DNA from: Methylophaga thalassica
GTDB taxonomy: Bacteria > Pseudomonadota > Gammaproteobacteria > Nitrosococcales > Methylophagaceae
Direction of reading: 5' to 3'
NCBI RefSeq assembly: GCF_030159795.1
Contig: NZ_BSND01000005.1
Span: 434,001-498,000, forward strand
DNA length: 64,000 bases
Of the stretch, positions 9,299 to 17,156 are shown one piece after another. Both the position numbers and the translations under genes were made by a program. Position 1 is the first letter of the stretch, and each line of letters starts with the position of its first letter. The notes under the pieces were generated by a model, which saw nothing but the letters and a program-made list of their open reading frames with translations, was not told the DNA's origin and did not search any database.

Positions 9299-10540
9299 TT
9301 AGTGACCAACTGAAGCTGCGCCTTTTTCACCGGTCAGCTCATAGTCTTCAAAACGTGATAAACGGAATGATTTAATAAGATCAGGAGCCATATCTTTGGC
9401 TATTGTCTCGGCCATGGTTTTGCCACTGATTGGCGTGGCTTTAAATCCCCATGTGCCCCATCCGGCATCCAGATAAAACCCTTCTAGTGGTGTTTTACCC
9501 ATAATCGGTGCAAAGTCAGGCGTGATGTCAGCCATACCCGCCCATTGGCGTACCACTTTGACATTCGATAAAAACGGGAACATATCGGTGATATGTGTGG
9601 TGAGTCCTTCCACGAAATCCAGTGATGAACGTGTTGAATGGAATTCATAAGGATCCAGTGATGACCCCATGACCAGTTCACCACGAGACGATTGACTCAC
9701 GTACACATGCAAACTACCGGAAACTAAAATGGTATCGAGCCAGGGCTTCATCGGTTCTGATACGCAAGCTTGCAGTGGATGAATCACAATCGGTGTTTTC
9801 AAATCCACCATCTCAGTGATACGTGGTGTAAAACCTGCCACTGCAGATAGAACACGATTTGTGCTGATATAGCCTTTAGATGTGTTCACACCAACGACTT
9901 TGCCGCCTTTAGTATCAATACCCGTGACTTCCGTCATTTGGAATATTTCAACACCCATGCGATCCGCTTCTTTTGCATAACCCCATGCCACGGCATCATG
10001 ACGAGCTACAGAGCCTGGTGCATGGTATAAAGCACCCAGGATAGGCGCTTGGCCACTGCAGGAGATATCCAATTGCGGACACGCTTTGGATATCTCCTCA
10101 GGACCGACGACATAACTCTCAACCCCAACATGTTTATTCACTTCTGCACGCCAGCGCATGGTTCTCATTGCTGATTCTGTGTGAGCTAAAGTGAAGTGCC
10201 CACGAGTTGAATAAAACAGGTTCAGGTCTAATTCTTCTGATAAATCTTCGTACAATTTAACGCTGGCATCGTAGAAGTTAACCCCTTCTGGTGTCAGGTA
10301 ATTTGAACGTACGATGGTGGTATTACGGCCCGTGTTGCCGCCACCAATATAGCCTTTTTCTAATACTGCTACATTGGTAATGCCATAGTCTTTCGCTAAG
10401 TAATACGCCGCAGCCAAACCATGTCCGCCGCCACCGATAATCACGGCATCGTACGATTTCTTAGGCTCGGTACAGTCCCTAAAAAAACGTGGTGCCGGGT
10501 GTTCACTACTCAGACCATATTTTAATAGCCCTAATGGCAT
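9299..10540 (-). CDS. mgdA: N-methylglutamate dehydrogenase subunit A (SoxB-like flavoprotein)
   Basis: 413-residue FAD-dependent amine oxidoreductase of the DadA/sarcosine oxidase beta family. The Rossmann motif VIIGGGGHGLAAAYYLA lies at about residues 33-49, and a C-terminal DAGWGTWGFKATPISG segment (about 369-384) fits the flavin pocket of SoxB. It should oxidise the N-methyl group of N-methylglutamate to an imine. As the first gene of the operon it faces the divergent regulator at 10776 across 235 bases of palindromic sequence. The mgdB start lies 15 bases downstream. Confidence 0.92.
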   Translation of the reverse strand: MPLGLLKYGLSSEHPAPRFFRDCTEPKKSYDAVIIGGGGHGLAAAYYLAKDYGITNVAVLEKGYIGGGNTGRNTTIVRSNYLTPEGVNFYDASVKLYEDLSEELDLNLFYSTRGHFTLAHTESAMRTMRWRAEVNKHVGVESYVVGPEEISKACPQLDISCSGQAPILGALYHAPGSVARHDAVAWGYAKEADRMGVEIFQMTEVTGIDTKGGKVVGVNTSKGYISTNRVLSAVAGFTPRITEMVDLKTPIVIHPLQACVSEPMKPWLDTILVSGSLHVYVSQSSRGELVMGSSLDPYEFHSTRSSLDFVEGLTTHITDMFPFLSNVKVVRQWAGMADITPDFAPIMGKTPLEGFYLDAGWGTWGFKATPISGKTMAETIAKDMAPDLIKSFRLSRFEDYELTGEKGAASVGH

Positions 10541-10565
10541 TCTTAACCTCCACTCATAATGCTCA

Positions 10566-10583
10566 ATACTACTAAAGTAGTAT
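10566..10583. promoter_or_regulatory. Candidate operator 1 in the mgdA / regulator spacer
   Basis: Perfect 7-bp inverted repeat ATACTAC-TAAA-GTAGTAT, 26 bases upstream of the mgdA start. Its symmetry and place between divergent genes suggest a dimeric regulator site, plausibly for the XRE-cupin protein at 10776. No binding motif is known to me for this regulator. Confidence 0.45.
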
Positions 10584-10613
10584 GCGAATCTACCTCTAAC
10601 TAGGTAAACAATA

Positions 10614-10628
10614 TTTCATGTGATGAAA
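10614..10628. promoter_or_regulatory. Candidate operator 2 in the mgdA / regulator spacer
   Basis: Inverted repeat TTTCAT-GTG-ATGAAA, followed by further related pieces (ACATG, CATGTC twice) up to about 10674. Together with the site at 10566 it marks the spacer as the likely control region of the methylamine operon and of the divergent regulator. Exact promoter boxes could not be fixed. Confidence 0.4.
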
Positions 10629-10775
10629 CATGGTTCTATTTACTCATGTCGAAAAAAACATGTCAATAGCCTTGTAAACTTTTTTTCACAATAGGAAACA
10701 TTTAGTGGGGATAAATAAAAAAACCTCAGGTATAATCAGGCAAAACAGCCTTAAAGAAGACGGAGTATTCTTGCC

Positions 10776-11414
10776 GTGAGCAAACAGCAAACGATCGTGA
10801 CGACTGAATCTGCGACACATCAGTCTCTAGACAAACACCTCGGAAATACGCTGCGACATATTCGTACTGAGAATGGACTAACCATTGCGGATGTCGCTAT
10901 GCGAGCCAATGTCAGCCGCGGCATGCTGAGCAAGATAGAGAACGGGCTGACCTCACCCAGTCTTGAAAAACTGGAACATCTTGCCAATGCTCTCGGCGTC
11001 AAACTCTCACGCTTGTTTCATGATTACGACACCCCTATTGGTGGCGCTCAATATGTGAAGAATGGCGAAGGTATGGAAGTGGTACGTCGTGGTACCAAGA
11101 GCGGTCATACCTACCAATTACTGGCGTATGACACCGGTCCGAAAAAGCTGTTTGAACCGTTTTTGATTACCTTAAATGAAGAAAGTGAAGTGTTTGATCC
11201 GTTTGAACATGCCGGCACTGAATTTATTTACATGCTGGAAGGCAAACTGGAATACAGCGTGGGTGATGAACGTTTTATTCTTGAACCAGGCGACTCGTTA
11301 ACGTTTCATGCAGAGCAACCGCATCGACCAGAAACAAAACTCAAAATGCCGATTCAGTATCTGGCCATCATCTACTACGATAGCCTTGATGACTTCGAAG
11401 ACGATAGTTACTAA
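10776..11414 (+). CDS. XRE-cupin transcriptional regulator of the methylamine operon
   Basis: 212 residues, starting at GTG. An N-terminal helix-turn-helix (about 22-76; LRHIRTENGLTIADVAMRAN then SRGMLSKIENGLTSPSLEKL) is followed by a linker and a C-terminal cupin barrel (about 120-198) with GTEFIYMLEGKLEY and LEPGDSLTFHAEQPHRPE. XRE-cupin proteins usually sense small metabolites, often amino or amine compounds, as in PuuR. It is divergent from mgdA, so control of the methylglutamate operon is the obvious inference, with operators at 10566-10628. It ends before the AT-rich accessory patch. Confidence 0.82.
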   Translation: MSKQQTIVTTESATHQSLDKHLGNTLRHIRTENGLTIADVAMRANVSRGMLSKIENGLTSPSLEKLEHLANALGVKLSRLFHDYDTPIGGAQYVKNGEGMEVVRRGTKSGHTYQLLAYDTGPKKLFEPFLITLNEESEVFDPFEHAGTEFIYMLEGKLEYSVGDERFILEPGDSLTFHAEQPHRPETKLKMPIQYLAIIYYDSLDDFEDDSY

Positions 11415-11577
11415 GACTAGCCTGTTTGAGTATTTAGGGTCAGTGTAAAAAAGCTTACTTTCCAATATTAGCTCGCGGTGTGGTAAGGCTATTGTTAATA
11501 AATTTCAACTTGACCCCTAATATCTTTATTAATGCATACAGAGATGATCTAATTGAAAAAGGTGTGGAGTTACGTGA

Positions 11578-11913
11578 ATGGTAACGTTTTCTGATGCAGT
11601 GTTGGGAGCTATTTTTTTCATTGCTGGTATTTTATGTCTGGTTTGTGGAGTATTAATTACCCCTTTTTATATCTGGTATATAAAACAAAAACATAGACAA
11701 GTATGGGAATATGATTTGCAGTATTTAGGCTACACACCGTGGTTTAATATGTATAGATTGTGGTTCTTTTTATTCAATAACGTATTTAAGAAAACACAAG
11801 ACAAATGGTTTATCAGACTGAGCTTTCTTTTTAAATATATGTACTTGCCATCACTTTTTTTGATGGTTATTTTGTTTTTTGTTGTCCCTATATTTCTTCT
11901 AGGATATCAATAG
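11578..11913 (+). CDS. Small hypothetical membrane protein
   Basis: 111 residues with hydrophobic segments near 8-33 and 89-110 and an aromatic, basic middle part. I do not recognise a family. GGAG lies about 10 bases before the ATG. Codon use is AT-rich, unlike the flanking metabolic genes, and the gene lies in an accessory patch with REP-like repeats. Inverted GGGTCA/TGACCC pieces occur before it (TTAGGGTCA near 11436 and TTGACCCCTAA near 11511), and a related palindrome overlaps its end at 11908. It may be a cassette-borne or remnant gene. Confidence 0.5.
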   Translation: MVTFSDAVLGAIFFIAGILCLVCGVLITPFYIWYIKQKHRQVWEYDLQYLGYTPWFNMYRLWFFLFNNVFKKTQDKWFIRLSFLFKYMYLPSLFLMVILFFVVPIFLLGYQ

Positions 11914-11930
11914 GGTCAGAGTCTGACCTC
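11908..11930. repeat. REP-like palindrome, left copy
   Basis: 23-base repeat with core palindrome GGTCAGAGTCTGACC. An exact inverted copy lies at 12763-12785, and the pair brackets the gene at 12084-12668. Partial relatives occur near 11436, 11511 and 12746. Such GGGTCA palindromes resemble repetitive extragenic elements; no transposase is present here. Confidence 0.65.
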
Positions 11931-11977
11931 TTTCGTCTAGAATCTGCCCCCATTGATCTCCAACATCAATCATACCA

Positions 11978-12086
11978 ATCGAGTCTACCCTCTTTGGTCT
12001 ACGCCTGGACTAAAATCCAGCGCGAAGCGACAGAGCCTACGTGTTACTATCCCTAGGAGATGGCGATCGACTTAATGTGTTTGTTA
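11978..12086 (-). other. Weak attC-like start after the 194-residue gene
   Basis: The stop codon of the upstream minus-strand gene lies within CATAACAAACACATTAAG, as commonly seen at the beginning of integron attC sites. The matching GTTA end is not found; the sequence instead runs into a CTGGA/TCCAG hairpin ending GGCGTAGACC. It may be a degenerate or chimeric attC site, or chance. Confidence 0.25.
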
Positions 12087-12668
12087 TGGCAACAAACCCT
12101 TAATGTAGGAATATAAATCGACACTTTTCGTTAGTAATTTCCATTTTAATCTATCATTCTGATGAAGGCTTAGGGCTGAATATAAACCGGAAGTATTCTT
12201 GAGATTTTCTTCTTTTATCTGCGATAAAGCATTACAAGAAAACTCTAACTGCTCCTTGATTGAACTGTATGCAGTATCTTGACTTGAGTCGTCGAGTCTC
12301 AACTCAATTTTCAGAAACTCGCCCTTAATTTCAGTGAATAGCAATAACATTGGGATATTTTTGGTGTCTTCGAGTTCAAATAATTCTATTAACTTTTTAT
12401 TCTCAGCGGGCTCTTTCCATATTCGAACCATCATTCCAAAAAAACCGCCTCTAGGGGAAGTTGAATCTTCATACTTTCCTTTTGCTGGTTTCACCGAAAA
12501 CACACAAAATCGGTCACCTGTTAGTTCATTAAACGATAGCCAATAGTCTTCATCTCTTAATACTTTTTTTATATTTGGGTGTTGGTCAGTATAAAGTAAA
12601 ACACCGAATAACTGAGCTACGCCTTCTTTACCTTTGTACTCTTCAACTATTGTGCGAAATGAATCCAA
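12084..12668 (-). CDS. Hypothetical protein, possible second gene cassette
   Basis: 194 residues, no recognised family; soluble, mixed alpha/beta composition without signal peptide or membrane segments. It starts with TTG at 12668, supported by AAGGAG about 8 bases upstream. The 47 bases upstream (12692-12738) match the upstream region of the SIR2 gene at 39 of 47 positions, and both genes share the TTG start and AAGGAG. The gene is immediately downstream of the attC site at 12807 in the same orientation, so a mobile cassette origin is plausible. It is bracketed by a 23-base inverted repeat. Confidence 0.6.
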   Translation of the reverse strand: MDSFRTIVEEYKGKEGVAQLFGVLLYTDQHPNIKKVLRDEDYWLSFNELTGDRFCVFSVKPAKGKYEDSTSPRGGFFGMMVRIWKEPAENKKLIELFELEDTKNIPMLLLFTEIKGEFLKIELRLDDSSQDTAYSSIKEQLEFSCNALSQIKEENLKNTSGLYSALSLHQNDRLKWKLLTKSVDLYSYIKGLLP

Positions 12669-12691
12669 AGCAAACTCCTTATTGCAATAAA

Positions 12692-12738
12692 AGTCTATTT
12701 TAAGAGACCAATGGCCTCAGAATATATATTAAACAAGC
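12692..12738 (-). promoter_or_regulatory. Duplicated upstream element, copy 1
   Basis: 47 bases matching 15395-15441 at 39 positions, beginning AGTCTATTTT on the plus strand. It lies 24 bases upstream of the TTG at 12668. On the minus strand it contains AT-rich promoter-like sequence. Shared by the two cassette-like genes. Confidence 0.5.
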
Positions 12739-12762
12739 AACCCAATGGGGTCACAAACCAAT

Positions 12763-12785
12763 GAGGTCAGACTCTGACCCTATTG
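12763..12785. repeat. REP-like palindrome, right copy
   Basis: Exact inverted copy of the 23-base repeat at 11908-11930, including the asymmetric flanks, so the two face each other around the gene at 12084-12668. It lies between that gene and the attC site. Confidence 0.65.
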
Positions 12786-12806
12786 GTTTCTGCTCCTTTT
12801 TAGAGA

Positions 12807-12857
12807 TAACGCCCGCCTCAACGGCAGGGAAATCTGTCCGATTGCAGGCGCTTGTTA
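12807..12857 (-). other. Integron attC recombination site
   Basis: 51 bases that on the minus strand begin TAACAAGCGCCT and end AGGCGGGCGTTA. The outer TAAC pairs with GTTA, and the inner arms CAATCGGACAG and CTGCCGTTG pair with one unpaired T and one unpaired A on the first arm, the extrahelical bases expected of a folded attC. The loop is short. It begins 5 bases after the stop codon of the SIR2 gene, the normal position in a gene cassette, and resembles Vibrio-type repeats, which also run from TAACAAACGCC to GGCGGGCGTTA. No integron integrase is in the window. Confidence 0.8.
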
Positions 12858-12862
12858 TAACT

Positions 12863-15343
12863 CTAACTCACTAAATCAGAATGGGTGCGTTCTGGCCACT
12901 TTCCTGTTAGATAAAACTTTGCAAGATCGCTTACGGTTTGAGATAGGCGATAATTAGATTCGAGATTTTTGTTCTTACTAATTCTATCATGGTATTGCTT
13001 AGCCATTATTTTTGCTTCTTTAGTGTACCCGAGGTTGTCTAGCACTTTTACATGACCCTCAGACAAAGTAATTATCGGATACCTGTCAAAAGCACTAACA
13101 TTTGCAGAATTCAATCTATTGAGAACTGTTTCAGCCTCGGAAAAATGAGCCATAGCTACAGTTTCATCCGTTTCCATACAAGCTAAAATAATTCTCTGCT
13201 GTGCGAGGGCGTGTTCAATATGCGGTGATTCAGGAAATGCATCATGTGCTATTCTAAGCTTTTCGAAAGCTTGTTGATTTTCCTCAAATGACCTTAAGGC
13301 CAATCCATATTGAAGTAGGAATAGGCCTTCATTCTCGAATGTCTTTTCATATTCCTCATAAACAGAAAGAACACTGTCTTTATCGTTTTTAAGAATGCGC
13401 TTTAACGATTTTGCATTAACAAGATGCTTGTATATAGACGCTTCATTCCTAGATATATTTTTAACAATAGGAAATTGGTAAACTGAAAATGCTCTTATAT
13501 AAGAGTCTATTATTTTCAGTAACTCTTTTTGAGGAACATAAAGATTAAACAATCGCTCAATATAAACTCTGTGCCGAGTTGTAACACTCCCGTTAGTATA
13601 AGTAACAATGCCATCCATTTGAGAGGCGAGTTGATGCACATTAGGATTTAAGTTTAAATATGACAGTGCTCTGGTTAATGTGGCTTCATTTGCGGGAACT
13701 CGTTGTGTAGTAGCTAAACCAGCCAGCAGCAACAATGCTCTCTCTGAATCGCATGTTATTCCTTTGTAATCCTTTTGTATTATTTCATTATATCCTTCAC
13801 CAGAAGTCGTCTCTATTAAACCGATTAGAAGTTGTCTTTTTGACTTTCTAATTAATTCTATTTTCCTATTTTTAGGTGACAGCTTGGATAACCGAGTCCA
13901 GTTACCGAAGCGCTCTAGTTTTTCTAAAATCAAATCAGCATCATCAGAGTTGATATGAGATATATCTGTTGAAGATGTTAAGTATTCACCCAGGTGTTCT
14001 TTTACTCTCGTTTTCCATATTTTGGGGTTTTCAGAACTGATGAAAATAGCCTTTGTAGATTTGGCTGATTTTATTATTTCTGCTATCTGAGGGGCGACAT
14101 CACCAATTCTTTCAATAAATAAATAATATGCCTTATCATGTCTGTGGTCGAGTTCTGTCACAAGCTCTTGGAAATTATCTTTATACTCTTCAATAAAATA
14201 TACATTTCGCAACCCTTGGTCTGCGACTCTTAATGCAAGTTGTTTTAGAGCTGTGGTTTTACCACATCCTGCAGATCCAAACAGAATATGCAATTCAAGC
14301 TCACTTGCATTGGAATTTTCTAAAACAGCATTATAGAACCGTTCTACATCAGATAAGCTGGCTGGAACATTATCTAGTATGTCCAGCCATGTGGGCTTAA
14401 AGCCCTTATAAAAGTTTCTGATTTTTGACCTTGAGCTATCAGAGTCTATTAATGCTAAAGAAGATCTGTTTACCGGTGTTACGCCTGAAAACAATGATAA
14501 ATATTTAGTTTTCTCTTTAGGCTCAAAGTTTAATTCTGGACGGGTATTTATAACTACGTCTACACTTGTCGGTGGTTCGTCAAATTCACCTTCAAGCCAA
14601 TCTGTAAAATCACTTAGCTTTCCTTCTAAGTGTTCAATATTAGAAGCTTGCAGACTTTTCTTCTGAATACCTGTAAGAGAAGGAATTAAGATGTAACTTT
14701 TTAAGTCGTTACTTTTAGTTTTAGCTTTATATTTTTCAATTTGATGGAAGAATAGTGATTCTTTAAGCTTGGTTCCTATGAATATAAAGGTATATTTATG
14801 ATAATCTTTAGCTAGCTCACTATACCAGAGCGGTTCACCTGAAGAGCCTTTTGCATACTCCTGTGCAGAAAATATAAAACCTTTTGATGGGTGGTTTACA
14901 TCTCCATTGAGCTTTATATAGTCAAGTGTCTGATAGAATTGATCTACCTCAGTAATATTGTCATCTCTATTTTTTACATTGAATTTTAGGTTTGGTATTT
15001 GATGGGCTGCTTTTTCGAAACCATCGTCAATGTTCAATGTATAGATTCTAAAAAACGGATACTTTAAAAGCTCCTTAAACTCATTCGATGGCGTGCAGTG
15101 TTTATAGTGTTTTTCAAAAATCCTATGAACCTGATCTCCTAAAACTTCCTTAGCCGCAGCATAAACATCTGACAAATCTTCATCTGAGAATTCTTCCCCG
15201 ATTTCTTCTGCGAGTATTTTGGCTAAATCCCAACCCAGAGGTGGTGTTTGCCCAAGACTATTTCTACAACCGATGGATGCTCCAGCACCAAATAAAAGTA
15301 CTAGCCTTCCATTTAGTAATGCATTTTTAATATGAGGATTCAA
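12863..15343 (-). CDS. SIR2-STAND NTPase, predicted anti-phage defence protein
   Basis: 826 residues. Residues 1 to about 255 form a SIR2-like domain: LLFGAGAS (16-23), TLNIDD (102-107) and KLNGDVNH (144-151) match the NAD-binding and catalytic positions of SIR2 NADases. A P-loop ATPase follows, with Walker A GSAGCGKT (356-363), then a helical C-terminal part with TPR-like repeats (about 690-800) that could be the sensor. This order resembles Avs5 and related SIR2-STAND systems, which deplete NAD on sensing a phage protein. It starts with TTG behind AAAGGAG and is followed directly by an attC site. AT-rich, unlike its neighbours. Avs5 identity itself is not certain. Confidence 0.8.
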   Translation of the reverse strand: MNPHIKNALLNGRLVLLFGAGASIGCRNSLGQTPPLGWDLAKILAEEIGEEFSDEDLSDVYAAAKEVLGDQVHRIFEKHYKHCTPSNEFKELLKYPFFRIYTLNIDDGFEKAAHQIPNLKFNVKNRDDNITEVDQFYQTLDYIKLNGDVNHPSKGFIFSAQEYAKGSSGEPLWYSELAKDYHKYTFIFIGTKLKESLFFHQIEKYKAKTKSNDLKSYILIPSLTGIQKKSLQASNIEHLEGKLSDFTDWLEGEFDEPPTSVDVVINTRPELNFEPKEKTKYLSLFSGVTPVNRSSLALIDSDSSRSKIRNFYKGFKPTWLDILDNVPASLSDVERFYNAVLENSNASELELHILFGSAGCGKTTALKQLALRVADQGLRNVYFIEEYKDNFQELVTELDHRHDKAYYLFIERIGDVAPQIAEIIKSAKSTKAIFISSENPKIWKTRVKEHLGEYLTSSTDISHINSDDADLILEKLERFGNWTRLSKLSPKNRKIELIRKSKRQLLIGLIETTSGEGYNEIIQKDYKGITCDSERALLLLAGLATTQRVPANEATLTRALSYLNLNPNVHQLASQMDGIVTYTNGSVTTRHRVYIERLFNLYVPQKELLKIIDSYIRAFSVYQFPIVKNISRNEASIYKHLVNAKSLKRILKNDKDSVLSVYEEYEKTFENEGLFLLQYGLALRSFEENQQAFEKLRIAHDAFPESPHIEHALAQQRIILACMETDETVAMAHFSEAETVLNRLNSANVSAFDRYPIITLSEGHVKVLDNLGYTKEAKIMAKQYHDRISKNKNLESNYRLSQTVSDLAKFYLTGKWPERTHSDLVS

Positions 15344-15394
15344 TTTTTACTCCTTTATAAATATAGGTGCACCTAGGTCTGACAGAGTTATAAC

Positions 15395-15441
15395 AGTCTA
15401 TTTTATAAGGCCACTGGCCTCATAATAAATATAAAACAGGC
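15395..15441 (-). promoter_or_regulatory. Duplicated upstream element, copy 2
   Basis: Partner of 12692-12738 (39 of 47 bases identical), 52 bases upstream of the SIR2 gene start. It includes an AAGGCC-ACT-GGCCT palindrome, and on the minus strand reads through GGCCTTATAAAATAG, a promoter-like AT stretch. Confidence 0.45.
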
Positions 15442-15520
15442 GGCCTTATAATTCATTTCCGAAAACATAACAAACTGATTATTAATCAATTTTTATTTCG
15501 TAGTTTTGAATTATAAGGCC
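15442..15520. repeat. 13-bp inverted repeat upstream of the SIR2 gene
   Basis: GGCCTTATAATTC at 15442-15454 is repeated exactly in inverted orientation at 15508-15520. With the neighbouring ATAAGGCC and GGCCTCATAA at about 15403-15425 this gives several copies of one half-site in 120 bases. It may be the operator of the SIR2 gene or the end of the inserted segment. The rest of 15344-15600 holds no gene. Confidence 0.5.
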
Positions 15521-15600
15521 AAATTTTGAACTAGTATTGAAGAATAGTGCCTGACATTACTTATTTTGGGAAGGCGGTTTTATAAAGTAATTTGATGAGT

Positions 15601-16266
15601 TTATTCAGGTAGTCGCAGGAAACTGGCCGCCGACTGGTGGCTATTAAGATAAGGGACCACTCCCAAGCAGGGGGCATCAATTCGGCTTGTTAAGGTCTCT
15701 ATCATTTCAGTTGATTCTGATTGTTCAGCAACATGATTCGCCACCCAGCCAGCCAGTTTGAGACCTTGTTGTTCAATGGCTGCCACAGTCAATAAGGCAT
15801 GATTAATACAACCTAGTTTAATTGCCACTACCAAAATTACCGGCAATTGAAGTTCAACAGCAAGATCGGCCATAGTGCTTTCTGTGTTTAGTGGTACATA
15901 CCAGCCACCCGCACCCTCCACAATGACTGCGTCTGCTTGTTCAGCAATCAAATCATAATTGCCTTTAATGTTGGCAATAGAGAGTGTTACCCCCTCACGC
16001 TCAGCCGCAATATGAGGGGCAATAGCCGGTTCAAAGGCATAAGGGTTGATCAGTGAATAAGCTAAATCTGACTGGCTTTGTTTGATTAATGCGAGTGCAT
16101 CCTCATTTTTCCACTGCCCATCTAACCACTCACAACCGCTGGCAATCGGCTTCATGCCAACTGTTTTATAGCCTTGTTGTTGCAGTAGAGATACCAAGCC
16201 CACACTGATGAATGTCTTCCCTACTTCAGTATCTGTACCTGTTATAAAAAAATGTGTGCTGGTCAT
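15601..16266 (-). CDS. bioD: Dethiobiotin synthetase
   Basis: 221 residues. ATP-dependent closure of the ureido ring, converting 7,8-diaminopelargonate and CO2 to dethiobiotin. The P-loop FITGTDTEVGKTF (about 7-19) and VIVEGAGGWYVPL (about 114-126) are diagnostic. It overlaps bioC by 4 bases and is the last gene of the bioBFHCD operon. Normal length. The gene for BioA, which would supply its substrate, is not in the window. Confidence 0.96.
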   Translation of the reverse strand: MTSTHFFITGTDTEVGKTFISVGLVSLLQQQGYKTVGMKPIASGCEWLDGQWKNEDALALIKQSQSDLAYSLINPYAFEPAIAPHIAAEREGVTLSIANIKGNYDLIAEQADAVIVEGAGGWYVPLNTESTMADLAVELQLPVILVVAIKLGCINHALLTVAAIEQQGLKLAGWVANHVAEQSESTEMIETLTSRIDAPCLGVVPYLNSHQSAASFLRLPE

Positions 16267-17156
16267 AATCGTTTGATCTCACTGATCGGAATATAAACAC
16301 TGTCGTCATCAGCTCGGCATTGACCTGATTGAGCTAATTTCCATGCATGACCAAAAATGACTTCATAGCTGGCAGGTAAACCGTCAGCTTGGCGAAATGT
16401 TTCATACGAGGAAATCACTTTTTGCATTAGTTGCTTTCCAGTCAGTCCGCGACGACGGCCTTCATTTACATTACGAGCACCAAGGATTTTCAAATCGCGC
16501 ATCACACTCATCGCATCGTTGTAACTTAATGTGTAAGGTTCCATATCCAGCACACAATCAGCTAAGCCACTGGCTGTCATCGCATCGCCCACATCATGCA
16601 TATCGTAAAATAAATTCACATGTGGATAGGTATCGACTTCAGCCCAAGCCTGACGCAACTCCGTCAAGGTATCCGGCCCCAGACTGGTAAACATCAATAG
16701 CCCTTGAGGTTTCAACACCCGAAAGATTTCACTGAAACAACGTTTGGGATCACACCACTGTAATGCCAGATTGGCATAGATCAGATCGACACTGTTATCG
16801 GCTAGTGGAATGGCTTCGGCATCACCGGCTAATGCCTGTAAACGTGGCTGATTTGGTAACCAGCGTTTAATACCCTGATCATGCCGATAACGCTTTTCGG
16901 CCTGTTTTAACATTTGCGGTGCAATATCAACCGCCACAAGTTGTGCATGAGGATAGCGCTTTTGTAATAACGATAAATTACGTCCGGTGCCCGCTCCCAA
17001 ATCCAGTATGGTCTGAGGTTCAATAGTGATATATGACAAGCGCTCTAATAACTCATCGGCTGTTTGCCTTTGTAACACAGCCACATCATCGTAATGTTCG
17101 GCGGCGGCAGAAAATGACTGTGCCACTCTTTTTTTATCGGGACGATATTCACTCAT
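16263..17156 (-). CDS. bioC: Malonyl-ACP O-methyltransferase
   Basis: 297-residue class I SAM methyltransferase. Motif I ILDLGAGTGRNL is near residues 49-60, followed by LVAVDIAPQML and the DLIYANLALQWC segment typical of BioC. It methylates malonyl-ACP so that fatty acid synthesis enzymes can build pimeloyl-ACP methyl ester. It overlaps bioH by 8 bases and bioD by 4, so the three are translationally coupled. Confidence 0.95.
   Translation of the reverse strand: MSEYRPDKKRVAQSFSAAAEHYDDVAVLQRQTADELLERLSYITIEPQTILDLGAGTGRNLSLLQKRYPHAQLVAVDIAPQMLKQAEKRYRHDQGIKRWLPNQPRLQALAGDAEAIPLADNSVDLIYANLALQWCDPKRCFSEIFRVLKPQGLLMFTSLGPDTLTELRQAWAEVDTYPHVNLFYDMHDVGDAMTASGLADCVLDMEPYTLSYNDAMSVMRDLKILGARNVNEGRRRGLTGKQLMQKVISSYETFRQADGLPASYEVIFGHAWKLAQSGQCRADDDSVYIPISEIKRL

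Noticed and set aside
11978-12086. Second full attC site
   Set aside because: Only the TAACAAAC start resembles attC; the closing arm does not pair and lacks GTTA, so it is kept only as a weak candidate.
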